NCBI GenBank assembly: GCA_011051565.1
Contig: DRKX01000015.1
Location: forward strand, 1 to 34,706
Origin: Nitrospirota bacterium
GTDB taxonomy: Bacteria > Nitrospirota > Thermodesulfovibrionia > Thermodesulfovibrionales > JdFR-85
Reading direction: 5' to 3'
Length of the DNA stretch: 34,706 nt
Shown here: positions 8,333 through 17,674 of the stretch, one piece after another
Layout of the letters: each line of letters starts with the position of its first letter
Position numbering within the stretch: the stretch's first letter is position 1
Made by a program: the position numbers and the translations under genes
Notes under the pieces: generated by a model
Told to the model about the DNA's origin: nothing
Seen by the model: only the letters and a program-made list of their open reading frames with translations
The model's database searches: none

Positions 8333-10675
8333 ATGAACTTGAAGAAGGCCATCTTGAGCGTCATTGGCCGCGACACCCTCAAGGACATCGTGGATGCCCT
8401 TGAGATTGAAGGGGTGGATCGTCGCAGCGCGAAGGAGATGGCTGCGGCGGTGAAGCGGGCCCGTCGCGCCACGCCAGAGTTTCTCCTGGAATACCTGGGG
8501 GAGGCCGAGGTCAAGGAAGTATGTGAGGTCTATGGTATCTCCAGTAAAGGGCGTCGACGAGCGTTGGTAGAAGCGCTGCTTCAGGCTGAGGGGCCCAGTA
8601 GTAAAAAGATCCGAGCAAAGCGCGCTGGAAATGTTCAGGCTCGGAGGCAGAATATACACAAAACGGATAAGAACTCTTCGGAGGTGGAAACGCCCATGGC
8701 AAACGACAAGCAAAACGAAACGCGGGAACCCATACGTCTTCCTGATCCCCCGCCGGGCATGGTGCGGGTGAACAAGGTCGAGTTGGTCTGGCCCGGCAAA
8801 TACAACGAGGACGGCACCCGAAAGGAAGTGCCAAAGGTGAGCCTGCCCTTCCAGGTTATCGAAAGGATCAATGAGAGCCGGGCAACCCGTGAAAGCCAAA
8901 AAGGTCAAAACTTGTCTCTTTTTGATATTTATGCGGGGCAGGAAGGCGACACCTTCGAAGAGGGCTGGAAGAATAAGCTGATCTGGGGTGACAACCTGCT
9001 TATCATGGGCTCGCTTTTGGAAAAATTCGCCGGCAAGATCGACCTGATCTACATCGATCCACCCTTCGCTACGGGGGCGGATTTTTCGTTTGCGGCCCCA
9101 ATAGGAGAATCGGGAGAAGAGGTTTTCAAAGAACAGTCAATAATTGAAGAGAAGGCATACCGGGATACATGGGGGCGTGGAATCGATTCCTATCTTGAGA
9201 TGCTTGTACCAAGGCTGAGACTTATGAGAGAATTGCTTTCTGATAAAGGATCCATTTTCATACATCTTGGTGTTCAAGTTAATCATTTCATAAGAGTAGT
9301 ACTCGAAGAGGTGTTTGGGGTCGAGAATGTTATTGACGAAATCATTTGGAGCTATGGCACCCCATCAGGTGGGCGTGCCGCTGGCAATAAGGTTATAAAG
9401 GCTCATGAATATATCCTCTATGCAGTCAAGGGCTATGGACAACATGTCTATAATAAAGAGTTTCTTCCGTACTCAGAGAAATATATAAAAGAACGGTTTA
9501 CTTTTATAGATGAGGATGGGCGTAGATACCGAATCAGAACACGAGGTAAGGGAAAGGTTGAGCGTCAGTATCTAGACGAAAGTAAAGGTGTACCTCTATC
9601 TACAGTCTGGGGAGATATAAAGCAGACGTATGCAATGCACCTTGTCAAGCGCGCTGCTGAGGAAACGGGGTTCCCTACTCAAAAACCTGAGGCTTTATTG
9701 GAACGAATTGTCAAAATAGCTTCTAGCCCCGGCGACCTTGTTGCTGACTTCTTCTGCGGCTCCGGGACCACCCTTGCCGTAGCCGAGAAGCTCGGACGAC
9801 GCTGGATCGGGTGCGACCTTGGTCGCTGGGCGATACATGTTACACGCAAACGGCTACTTGAAATCGAAAGCTGCAAGCCCTTCGAGATCCTCAACCTCGG
9901 CAAATACGAGCGTCAGTACTGGCAAGGCGTCACCTTCGGCAATAAGAAGAACAAGACCATCACTGAACGGGCCTTGTATGAATACTTGGCTTTTATCTTG
10001 AAGCTGTATGGCGCGCAACCGGTTTCAGGCCTTGTTCATCTTCACGGCAAGAAAGGTCGGGCCATGGTCCACATCGGAGCGGTAGACGCGCCAGTCACCA
10101 TCGACGAGGTCAATGCCGCCTTGGACGAATGCGTCCAGCTTAAACAACCTGAACTTCATGTCCTCGGCTGGGAGTGGGAGATGGGACTTGCCGGGCCCAA
10201 CAATAGCTATCGCAAGGGCAGCCCCATGCATGAGATAGCGAAAGCAAAAGGAGTTAAGCTGGTGCTGCTCCAGATCCCGCGGGAGGTGATGGAGCAACAG
10301 GCAGTGGAGAAGGGAGATGTCCAGTTTTTTGAACTGGCCTACCTGGAAGTGGAAATCAAGAAACCGCGGAAGTTGACCGTAGAAGTCACGCTCAAGGATT
10401 TTGTCATCCCAAACACCGAACTGATTCCCGAAGACGTGCGCTCGAAGATCAAGAAGTGGTCGGACTACATCGACTACTGGGCCGTGGACTGGGACTTTCA
10501 AAACGACACCTTCATGCAGGGGTGGGTTACGTACAGGACGCGCAAGAACCGCACACTGGCCCTCACCTCTGATCCGCATACCTACGAGAAACCCGGACGC
10601 TACCGAATTCTCGTGAAGGTGGTGGATATCTTCGGGAACGATACCTCTCAAGCTTACGACGTGGAGGTGAAGTAG
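8333..10675 (+). CDS. Type III-like beta-class DNA methyltransferase with N-terminal SAP-like segment
   Basis: A 780-aa modification enzyme that transfers methyl from SAM to an adenine N6 or cytosine N4. The catalytic motif IV, IDPPFATG (Asp242-Phe245), precedes the SAM-binding motif DFFCGSGTT (472-480), the order of beta-class enzymes such as type III Mod. PTQKPEALLERI is motif X, and the variable target-recognition region lies between. The first 90 residues contain two helical repeats ending in a SAP-like motif (LGEAEVKEVCEVYGISSKG), an extra DNA-binding element not usual for classical Mod. The C-terminus ends in a beta-rich segment (GRYRILVKVVDIFGNDT), possibly Ig/PKD-like. It sits 4 bp upstream of a Res-like gene, as in type III systems. 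Its methylation presumably marks host DNA for the whole operon. Confidence 0.92.
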   Translation: MNLKKAILSVIGRDTLKDIVDALEIEGVDRRSAKEMAAAVKRARRATPEFLLEYLGEAEVKEVCEVYGISSKGRRRALVEALLQAEGPSSKKIRAKRAGNVQARRQNIHKTDKNSSEVETPMANDKQNETREPIRLPDPPPGMVRVNKVELVWPGKYNEDGTRKEVPKVSLPFQVIERINESRATRESQKGQNLSLFDIYAGQEGDTFEEGWKNKLIWGDNLLIMGSLLEKFAGKIDLIYIDPPFATGADFSFAAPIGESGEEVFKEQSIIEEKAYRDTWGRGIDSYLEMLVPRLRLMRELLSDKGSIFIHLGVQVNHFIRVVLEEVFGVENVIDEIIWSYGTPSGGRAAGNKVIKAHEYILYAVKGYGQHVYNKEFLPYSEKYIKERFTFIDEDGRRYRIRTRGKGKVERQYLDESKGVPLSTVWGDIKQTYAMHLVKRAAEETGFPTQKPEALLERIVKIASSPGDLVADFFCGSGTTLAVAEKLGRRWIGCDLGRWAIHVTRKRLLEIESCKPFEILNLGKYERQYWQGVTFGNKKNKTITERALYEYLAFILKLYGAQPVSGLVHLHGKKGRAMVHIGAVDAPVTIDEVNAALDECVQLKQPELHVLGWEWEMGLAGPNNSYRKGSPMHEIAKAKGVKLVLLQIPREVMEQQAVEKGDVQFFELAYLEVEIKKPRKLTVEVTLKDFVIPNTELIPEDVRSKIKKWSDYIDYWAVDWDFQNDTFMQGWVTYRTRKNRTLALTSDPHTYEKPGRYRILVKVVDIFGNDTSQAYDVEVK

Positions 10676-10679
10676 AGCC

Positions 10680-13463
10680 ATGGCCAAGAGCATCATTGCC
10701 TACGACAGGGATCTTCCTGAAATCCCGGGCCGCCGCCCTTGGGAGCGACCGACTTCTTATCTGGTCAAAGACGATTCCGCCCCAAACGGTTGGCGAGTGG
10801 AAACCTCTGGTCGGCGTCCCAGCAAACTTCTCCTGGTGGAGAAGCTGCGGAAGGCGGTGGACAAGTGGCGGTACGAGGGATATCCCGGTGCCTCGGATGT
10901 TACAAGGCGGCTGTTCGAGTACTGGTTCGAGGAAGACCACGAGGTCCCGGGCTTTCCCGTTCCATTCCGTTACTACTTCTGCCAACGGGAGGCTATTGAA
11001 ACCCTCGCGTACGTGGTGGAGATCGCCCAAAACCGCGACGCCAAAGATTTAATCAGGCAGTATGCGAAGATCTATCGCAAGGATCTCCTGTCCGATTCCG
11101 TTTCTTTTCAGGAAACGATGGATGGCCGACGGCAGATCCGGAGGTATGTAGCCGAGCTGGAAGCCGAGGGTGTTCAGGATCTTCCGCCCGTTGACCTACG
11201 CCGCTATGCCTTCAAGATGGCTACGGGCTCGGGCAAGACCTTTGTCATGGCCATGGTCGTGGTCTGGTCGCACTTTCACAAGAAGCTCGTTCCAGGTTCC
11301 GATCTCTCCACAAATTTCCTGATAATCGCTCCGAACGTGATTGTGTACCAACGCCTGGAGAAAGACTTCGCCAGTAACCGTATCTTCCACGAGCTCCCGC
11401 TTATCCCGCCGGAGTGGCGGGGTGCGTGGAGCCAAAAGGTCATCCTACGTGGAGAAAGCACCGAACCCGATCCTTCCGGCAACCTATTCCTTACTAACAT
11501 TCAGCAGCTTTATGAAGCGCGAGAACAAGACTGGACACCAGAAAACGCTGTAGACGCCCTGCTGGGGCGCAAGCCGGTGAAAGACTTGACTTCGCACCAG
11601 CGTTCCATGTTGGAGAGAGTGAAAGAACTTAGGGACGTAGTTGTTATAAACGACGAAGCACATCACGTCCACCGCGAGGATCTCGCTTGGAGCCGCTCAC
11701 TTCTTAGTATCCATCGGGCACTTCCTAACGGGCTTTCTCTCTGGCTGGACTTCTCCGCCACACCGAAAGATCAGAACGGTATGTACTTTCCGTGGACAAT
11801 TTGTGACTATCCTCTAGCCCAGGCAGTTGAGGATCGAATTGTCAAAGCACCGATCATCGTAACCAAGGAAGACGACCCTAAACAGCCATCACAGGACCCA
11901 GGTCACGTCACGAAAAAGAACGTTACCGAGAAATACGGATATTGGATACGCGCTGCCGTCCAACGCTGGAAAGAGCATTTCCAGACCTACACTAAGCTCG
12001 GAACAAAACCTGTGCTTTTCATTATGGCTGAAAAAAACGCATATGCGGATGCCATCGGTGAGTACCTTTGGAAGACGAAAGAGTTCGGCTTCAAGGAGTC
12101 GGAAGTGCTGGTCATTCATACGGACTCAGCCGGTGAGATTACCAAGAAAGACCTGGAAAAGGCCCGTCAGGTAGCTCGAGACATTGACAAGCGCGAAAGC
12201 AAGATAAAAGCCATTGTAAGTGTGATGATGTTACGGGAGGGGTGGGACGTCCGTAACGTATCGGTGGTCCTCGGCCTCCGGCCATTCACCGCTAGAGCTG
12301 AAATACTCCCGGAACAAGTAATCGGCCGTGGCCTGCGCTTGATGATCGGGGTGGGGCCAGACCGAACCCAAACATTGGAAGTGCTGGGTACTCGGAACCT
12401 CTTGAACGTACTTCGGGAACAGCTGGAAGCCGAAGGGGTGGGTGTCACCACAACGAAAACAGATCCCCCTCGTCCAGTGGTAATCGAGCCGGTCAAGGAA
12501 AGACTCGCGTATGACATTACCATCCCCATTACCAAACCGCGATTGGTCCACAACTTCAAGAAGCTGTCAGATCTTGATCCGGCTACCTTGGACGCCATCT
12601 ACGATCAGGAGGAACTCGACAAATCTCTCAAGGACAAGTTAAGGATGGCCTTTGCTACTACTGAAACAGAAGTTCACGAGGAGCCGCTAGCATATGGAAC
12701 CATTCCGATCACCAGTGAACTGCTTAGTTCTATCACCACCAAGGTGATTCAGCGAGCCCGGCTTACCAATGTGTTCAACGAATTGTTCCCGCTGGTGCGG
12801 AAGTACGTAGCAACGCGGTGCTTCGGGAAACCGGTAGACCTCGACAAGGAAAACGTACGGCTTCATCTACGCCGTCTGGAGCTCCAGGAAGGGATCGCCA
12901 AGTATCTGGCTCGCAAGATTGGCGAGCTGACTATCGAGAAGCGGCCTATCGAATTCGAACGAGCCGATTTCAAGCTGTCCGAGACAAAGCCGTTCACATG
13001 GCGCCGCAACCTTCCTCCATTAGAGGCGAAGCGAACAGTATTTAATTACGTCGCGACTTACAATGATTTCGAACGCGGGTTTGCCCAGTTCCTGGACGCC
13101 GCCCCTGATGTCCTACGTTTTGCCAGTTTGGGCACAACTGAGCAGGGAGAATCGGGCACACAGTTTCGTATTGACTACCTCAAGCCAAGTGGTGCGATTG
13201 GCTTCTATCATCCCGACTGGGTTGTTGTTCAACAGACATCCGATGGCGAGGTGAACTGGATCATCGAAACGAAGGGGCGAGTGTGGGAAGGAACAGAGGT
13301 CAAAGACGCTGCCATGCGTGACTGGTGCATCCGCATCTCTGAGCAAACAGGCCAGCAGTGGCGATACGCCCGTGTAAATCAGAGCGTGTTTGATACTGGG
13401 AAGCCCAAAACATTGCACAGTCTTCTTGGAGGAGACAAATCGTGTCAAAAGCACTTACTGTGA
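10680..13463 (+). CDS. Type III restriction enzyme Res-like SF2 helicase-nuclease
   Basis: A 927-aa protein. SF2 helicase motifs: MATGSGKT (180-187, Walker A), DEAH (325-328, Walker B), FSATP (III), then LREGWDVRNV (V) and QVIGRGLRLM (VI). The C-terminal nuclease has HPDW with Asp846 and IIETKGR with Glu863 and Lys865, the PD-(D/E)XK signature of type III Res. It should form a complex with the methyltransferase 4 bp upstream, translocate on ATP hydrolysis and cleave DNA lacking the methyl mark. The family's usual length is 850-1000 aa, so it appears complete. The spacing leaves no room for its own promoter, so it depends on the operon transcript. Confidence 0.92.
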   Translation: MAKSIIAYDRDLPEIPGRRPWERPTSYLVKDDSAPNGWRVETSGRRPSKLLLVEKLRKAVDKWRYEGYPGASDVTRRLFEYWFEEDHEVPGFPVPFRYYFCQREAIETLAYVVEIAQNRDAKDLIRQYAKIYRKDLLSDSVSFQETMDGRRQIRRYVAELEAEGVQDLPPVDLRRYAFKMATGSGKTFVMAMVVVWSHFHKKLVPGSDLSTNFLIIAPNVIVYQRLEKDFASNRIFHELPLIPPEWRGAWSQKVILRGESTEPDPSGNLFLTNIQQLYEAREQDWTPENAVDALLGRKPVKDLTSHQRSMLERVKELRDVVVINDEAHHVHREDLAWSRSLLSIHRALPNGLSLWLDFSATPKDQNGMYFPWTICDYPLAQAVEDRIVKAPIIVTKEDDPKQPSQDPGHVTKKNVTEKYGYWIRAAVQRWKEHFQTYTKLGTKPVLFIMAEKNAYADAIGEYLWKTKEFGFKESEVLVIHTDSAGEITKKDLEKARQVARDIDKRESKIKAIVSVMMLREGWDVRNVSVVLGLRPFTARAEILPEQVIGRGLRLMIGVGPDRTQTLEVLGTRNLLNVLREQLEAEGVGVTTTKTDPPRPVVIEPVKERLAYDITIPITKPRLVHNFKKLSDLDPATLDAIYDQEELDKSLKDKLRMAFATTETEVHEEPLAYGTIPITSELLSSITTKVIQRARLTNVFNELFPLVRKYVATRCFGKPVDLDKENVRLHLRRLELQEGIAKYLARKIGELTIEKRPIEFERADFKLSETKPFTWRRNLPPLEAKRTVFNYVATYNDFERGFAQFLDAAPDVLRFASLGTTEQGESGTQFRIDYLKPSGAIGFYHPDWVVVQQTSDGEVNWIIETKGRVWEGTEVKDAAMRDWCIRISEQTGQQWRYARVNQSVFDTGKPKTLHSLLGGDKSCQKHLL

Positions 13464-13624
13464 TGCCGGCAGAACCCGCGGGCATGCTTTTAGATGCAAC
13501 GACGTTCCGGGCCGACATGCTTTTGCGTCTTCAGAGGAGGGGCAATGTTTGCTTACGTATGGGCAGCGCAAAGGCTTCGCAGTTGGCAATGAACTTGTGC
13601 CTGGATCCCAGACTTGCGAGGTGA
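13442..13624 (+). CDS. Possible small protein between res-like gene and druA
   Basis: A 60-codon frame opening at GTG 13442, inside the last 22 bases of the res-like gene. A strong GGAGGA lies about 8 bases upstream, and the stop falls 9 bases before the druA start. The predicted product (MSKALTVMPAEPAGM...) is basic and has no domain I recognise. Its fit into the overlapping operon architecture supports real translation, at least to couple res with druA. It could instead be a decayed fragment. The track also offers a 94-aa frame here, which has no comparable ribosome-binding site. Confidence 0.4.
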   Translation: MSKALTVMPAEPAGMLLDATTFRADMLLRLQRRGNVCLRMGSAKASQLAMNLCLDPRLAR

Positions 13625-13633
13625 TTTCTACCG

Positions 13634-14803
13634 ATGGAAGAGAGCCCCGCTATAAACGAGAGAGAGGGAGCTGAATTGAAGAAGGCAATCATCAGCTCTC
13701 TTCGTGCTCAGGGTTTTCGCGTCAGAAATGGCAAAATATTGCCTCCAAAGGATATCTCAAAGGAAAACCTTCGCAAGCTTCATGCAACCGCCGTCGAACA
13801 CCGAATAAGCAAAGCAAAAGCCGGACTTGTTCGGAAGGAACCTTACCTTTTACAGCATATTGCTTCCGGTCGTGAAGTTGTACCGGAGAAGATATCGCCC
13901 CGGATGATAGAGGTTGCGCCAGATTCGGAAGAAGAACTGCTTTTTAGGTATGCTAGCTTACACTGGAGCATTCCAGTGTCTTCTGGTTATGGCAGACGAT
14001 TGCGATTTTTGGTCATAGATGAGTATAATAACAAGCTAATCGGAATAATTGGGCTGGGTGATCCCGTATTCAGTCTAAAACCGCGAGACGAGTGGATTGG
14101 TTGGTCCATTTCCGACCGTAAGCAACGCCTGAAGAGTGTGATGGACGCTTTTGTGCTTGGCGCCATCCCGCCTTATTCCTTTCTTCTGTGTGGAAAGCTC
14201 GTGGCAATGTTGGTTGCCAGTGATACAGTCCAAAAGGCCTTTAAGAGGAAGTATGGAGGTACACGCTCTGTCATTCAACGCAAAGAGCATGATGGCCGGC
14301 TCGCAATGATCACAACAACATCGGCTCTTGGCCGTTCCTCTATTTATAACAGGCTTCGTTTGGGAGATCGTCTTCTGTATCGAAGTGTCGGTTTTACCAA
14401 AGGCTCCGGTGAGTTTCATTTTTCAAATGGTCTGTATAGAAAAATATCGGAGTTTGCGGAGAAGCATTGCAAGCCTACGGCGAAACAGGAACGATGGGGA
14501 ACGGGCTTCCGCAACCGGCGGGAGATTGTCAGGAAGTGCTTACCTTTGCTCGGGCTATCAAGCGACTGGATTTATCACGGGGTTCAACGCGAGGTATTCG
14601 TGGTCCCACTAGCGCGCAATACACGCGAGTTCCTTCGCGGCGAGCACTCACGCCTGATGTGGTATCACCTGTCCGAAACCGATATCTACGAGTTCTTCCG
14701 AGATCGGTGGATGTTACCAAGATTATCTTGGGATAAAAGACTCTATTCCTGGTCCAAGGAGGATTGGGCCATCTGGGCGGGAAAGGAGGATGGTGGTGCC
14801 TGA
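13634..14803 (+). CDS. DruA-like protein (DUF4338), Druantia-associated
   Basis: A 389-aa protein of the DUF4338 family, whose founding defence member is DruA of Druantia systems. The recognisable core is the stretch around LLFRYASLHWSIPVSSGYGR, then LRFLVIDEYNNKLIGIIGLGDP, the hallmark RDEWIGWS, and PPYSFLLCGKLVAMLVAS. Molecular function is not established to my knowledge. The ATG has a GAGGTG ribosome-binding site 10 bases upstream. The 3' end overlaps the NurA gene by 8 bp. Classical Druantia also needs the very large helicase DruE, which is absent here. DruA is instead placed between a type III-like restriction gene and a NurA-HerA pair, so this is not a standard Druantia operon. Confidence 0.78.
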   Translation: MEESPAINEREGAELKKAIISSLRAQGFRVRNGKILPPKDISKENLRKLHATAVEHRISKAKAGLVRKEPYLLQHIASGREVVPEKISPRMIEVAPDSEEELLFRYASLHWSIPVSSGYGRRLRFLVIDEYNNKLIGIIGLGDPVFSLKPRDEWIGWSISDRKQRLKSVMDAFVLGAIPPYSFLLCGKLVAMLVASDTVQKAFKRKYGGTRSVIQRKEHDGRLAMITTTSALGRSSIYNRLRLGDRLLYRSVGFTKGSGEFHFSNGLYRKISEFAEKHCKPTAKQERWGTGFRNRREIVRKCLPLLGLSSDWIYHGVQREVFVVPLARNTREFLRGEHSRLMWYHLSETDIYEFFRDRWMLPRLSWDKRLYSWSKEDWAIWAGKEDGGA

Positions 14804-15923
14804 CACATTTTCAGATCTTCCCGATGCCCTCGTGCAAGATCTTCTGGCTCAGGCGACGCCCGTCGCGGAGCGGGTTTCGACACATTTGAATCGACTGCGT
14901 CAAGCCCGCAATTCAATACGGCAGCGAGTTCGATCAGAAGGGTTGATCGCACGTAAGGCGGATCTTGACGTGACGCGAGAACCTTCCGTGGTAGGAATTG
15001 ATGGCTCGTACCAGATCCACCGGCTTACGGCCCTGGACCTGTGTGCAGCGGCAGCTGTAGCTGTGGAAGGTACATCCAAAGAGGCTCGTCGTCACTGGCA
15101 GGAGCCGTACCACCGAATGTGGGTGAACTGTTTCGAGCACAGCAAGAACGCCACTAACACGTTGCGTGGGTTAATGATTTCAATGGAGTTAGACCTCGCA
15201 GCGGAGGCGCCTCATGATCTTGTACTTCTTGATGGGTCATTTATCGTCCTCTTGATTTATCTGAATCAAGGCCTCACCAGCTTCTACGAAGCCCCAACGC
15301 TTCTTCGGGAGGAGTTTCAAAGAAGATGGGAAGAGCATCAGGTGCTGGACCGTTTCCTTGAGCTCATTCAAAGCAACCGAACCGTAGCTGTTCCAAAATA
15401 TAGTGGCCGTAACGAACTCGCCAGTTTCACGCCGGATGAGAGGCTGCCAGAAACGGATGGAAGAACACTAGCTACTGTGATCCTTGAGCCGGATGAGTAC
15501 ATTAAGCCGCTGCCGATTTATCATTTCGGCGAAGAAGACAGAGAGTATCACCTACCGGAAAGTCACTGCCCACGTGAGAAGCAGGAAGTCATGAATCAAC
15601 ATATAGAAGGCATGCGAGTTGTTTTTTATCGTCCGTACGGTTGGGCCCCAGCTATCCGACTCGAACTGACGTCTCCAATTGCTACAAGCCAAACACGACT
15701 CTCGATGGTTCTTGAAGGGATCAAGCGCCAATTCTTCAGCCCGGCTGTAACTGAGCCATACCCCCTGTTCTTGGCAGACAGGATGGTAAAGAGTTTAGGA
15801 GCTGGCGTCTCAGTAATTGAGCAGGCTATCGCTCAGCAGGCGGTGGCTGTCTCCCCAGATGTCGAGGCGACGCTCCTATGCCTTCAGAACTATCGGACCG
15901 AAGGTGGTCGAGGAGGTAGCTGA
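14796..15923 (+). CDS. nurA: NurA-domain 5'-3' nuclease
   Basis: A protein of about 375 residues with the NurA signature: VVGIDGSY (Asp69, first metal ligand) after a helical N-terminus, then VLLDGSFI near residue 140 as the second acidic strand. NurA is an Mn-dependent, RNase H-fold nuclease that in archaea works with the HerA translocase to resect double-strand ends. The partner HerA gene follows immediately with a TGATG overlap, which strongly supports a functional pair. The track starts at ATG 14790, but the AAAGGAGG Shine-Dalgarno (14782-14789) touches that codon. GTG 14796 has the proper 6-base spacing, so I prefer it. Confidence 0.85.
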   Translation: MPDTFSDLPDALVQDLLAQATPVAERVSTHLNRLRQARNSIRQRVRSEGLIARKADLDVTREPSVVGIDGSYQIHRLTALDLCAAAAVAVEGTSKEARRHWQEPYHRMWVNCFEHSKNATNTLRGLMISMELDLAAEAPHDLVLLDGSFIVLLIYLNQGLTSFYEAPTLLREEFQRRWEEHQVLDRFLELIQSNRTVAVPKYSGRNELASFTPDERLPETDGRTLATVILEPDEYIKPLPIYHFGEEDREYHLPESHCPREKQEVMNQHIEGMRVVFYRPYGWAPAIRLELTSPIATSQTRLSMVLEGIKRQFFSPAVTEPYPLFLADRMVKSLGAGVSVIEQAIAQQAVAVSPDVEATLLCLQNYRTEGGRGGS

Positions 15924-17674
15924 TGCCGAATGATCGCAACCAGGATGTGGCAGTCGTCGGGAGTCCGTCGACCAATACGGAGCTAACAGTTGACCTGCTC
16001 CAAGAAGCTACAGAAGAGCGGTTGGTAGGAGCGCTCACGGCTTTTGAAGCTGTTCAGGACGGACATCCGATCACATGTGTAGGACAAATTGTGGGGATAG
16101 AGCTGAAGAACCGTTGGCATGAAGATTCTGTATTCCGGAATCTCGTGAAGAGGACAGGCGAAATTCCACCGATCACGAACCGCCAAGACACGCGAACTGC
16201 CGGCCTAGTTGTGGGTGCTACGTTCCGCCAAACGACAAATGGATATGAGCCGGATGTACTGGGTATGGTGCCTCCAACAGGAACAAGAGTTTATCGAGTT
16301 GATCAGGATCTTTTGGACCGTCTTCTTAGCGTCTATCAGTCTGAAATCGTGTATCTAGGCAGAGCGTATGCTAATGACGTTTTCTACCCCATGTGGTTCA
16401 AGCATTTCGGGAGCGGAGCGGGTGGCGCGGGCGAGGCTTATCATTTAGGTGTTTTTGGCAAGACCGGCTCGGGCAAATCTGGGCTCGCGAAGATGATGCT
16501 ATGTGCATATGCGCGGCATCCGCAGATGGGTATTCTAATCATTGATCCGCAAGGGGAATTCTCAGATGAGTTGAGCGGGGTGCGGCGCGGTCACCAGGGA
16601 CTGGCCTTAGACGAAGTGGTGCGCAATCTCGGTCGTCCGATTCAGCGGTATCGCATCGTAGATCTCCAACTCGACACCTGGGATCTTTTTCAGGAGTTAT
16701 TAATCGTCAGAAGGTTCATCCAAGATCACCTCGACGTAAGAGGTGCTGACAATATACCATTAGCGGCGGAATACATTCGAGAGGGTTTACAGCGGGCAGG
16801 GACAACTCTTCCCCATCTTGCCTCGCTGGACGCTCTTCGCGCTGCTCTAAATATCGTCTCACAAAGAGCAAACCGAATCTATACAGGACAAGCGAGAGCC
16901 GCACAACTACAAGATCGTGTTAATACAATCCTTAACTCCGAATTAGACACAACCTTTGAGAACGGATGGAGACCCATAGCGGATCTTTTCAGGTCTGGGC
17001 AAGGGAGAAGAACACTATTCGGAATCGTAAGGGATCTGATCCAGAGTGAAGGGGCCGGGCAGCCACGACCGGTAGTGGTCATCGATATATCAGAAGAAGG
17101 CAACCCGGGATTATGGGCAGAGGAGATTGAGCGGAGAGTAATGACCAGACTACTCAACGTGCTGATTATTCAATCAGCGCAGCGGTCGAGGAGACAAGAA
17201 GGAGCAAATGTACTTGTAATGATCGACGAAGCTGCCCGCCACGCACCTTCTGGTCGAATTGATGCAGGAAGTGAGGCGGACGTGTTGCGTAAGGTACTAC
17301 GTAATGCTGTCCGAGAGACACGAAAGTATGGCCTTGGTTGGTTTTTCATAAGCCAAACCTTAGGAGGGCTCGATAACGAACTTCTTCAGCAACTTCGGAT
17401 ATTGGTGTTTGGATTCGGATTAGCGATGGGGTCAGAGTTCGACCGACTCCGGGACTTCGTGGGCGGCGACAAGCGAGCCTTAGAGCTTTACCAATCGTTC
17501 CGTGATCCGCAGAGTTTTCCGCGGCGGGATCTACAGGAGTTTCCGTTCATGGCTGTTGGTCCGGTTTCTCCATTGGCGTTCAGTGGAAAGCCTCTATTCT
17601 TTACTGCCTTCACAGATTCACAGGAATTTCTGCGGGTCAACGGCTTGGAACCTGTGTCGCATGATGGAACCTGA
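15923..17674 (+). CDS. herA: HerA-like hexameric DNA translocase ATPase
   Basis: A 583-aa ATPase of the HerA/FtsK superfamily. The N-terminal beta-barrel (HAS-type) spans roughly 40-140. Walker A is GKTGSGKS (179-186) and is followed by ILIIDPQGEFSDEL. Walker B is VMIDEAARH (Asp435, Glu436). A later FISQTLGGLDNELLQQL matches the sensor/arginine-finger region of HerA proteins, and the C-terminal tail is short. HerA forms a ring that pumps double-stranded DNA and activates NurA. The pair is typical of archaea. In bacteria, HerA relatives occur in defence systems with various nucleases. The start overlaps the NurA stop, and its end overlaps the next ORF by 14 bp. Confidence 0.9.
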   Translation: MPNDRNQDVAVVGSPSTNTELTVDLLQEATEERLVGALTAFEAVQDGHPITCVGQIVGIELKNRWHEDSVFRNLVKRTGEIPPITNRQDTRTAGLVVGATFRQTTNGYEPDVLGMVPPTGTRVYRVDQDLLDRLLSVYQSEIVYLGRAYANDVFYPMWFKHFGSGAGGAGEAYHLGVFGKTGSGKSGLAKMMLCAYARHPQMGILIIDPQGEFSDELSGVRRGHQGLALDEVVRNLGRPIQRYRIVDLQLDTWDLFQELLIVRRFIQDHLDVRGADNIPLAAEYIREGLQRAGTTLPHLASLDALRAALNIVSQRANRIYTGQARAAQLQDRVNTILNSELDTTFENGWRPIADLFRSGQGRRTLFGIVRDLIQSEGAGQPRPVVVIDISEEGNPGLWAEEIERRVMTRLLNVLIIQSAQRSRRQEGANVLVMIDEAARHAPSGRIDAGSEADVLRKVLRNAVRETRKYGLGWFFISQTLGGLDNELLQQLRILVFGFGLAMGSEFDRLRDFVGGDKRALELYQSFRDPQSFPRRDLQEFPFMAVGPVSPLAFSGKPLFFTAFTDSQEFLRVNGLEPVSHDGT

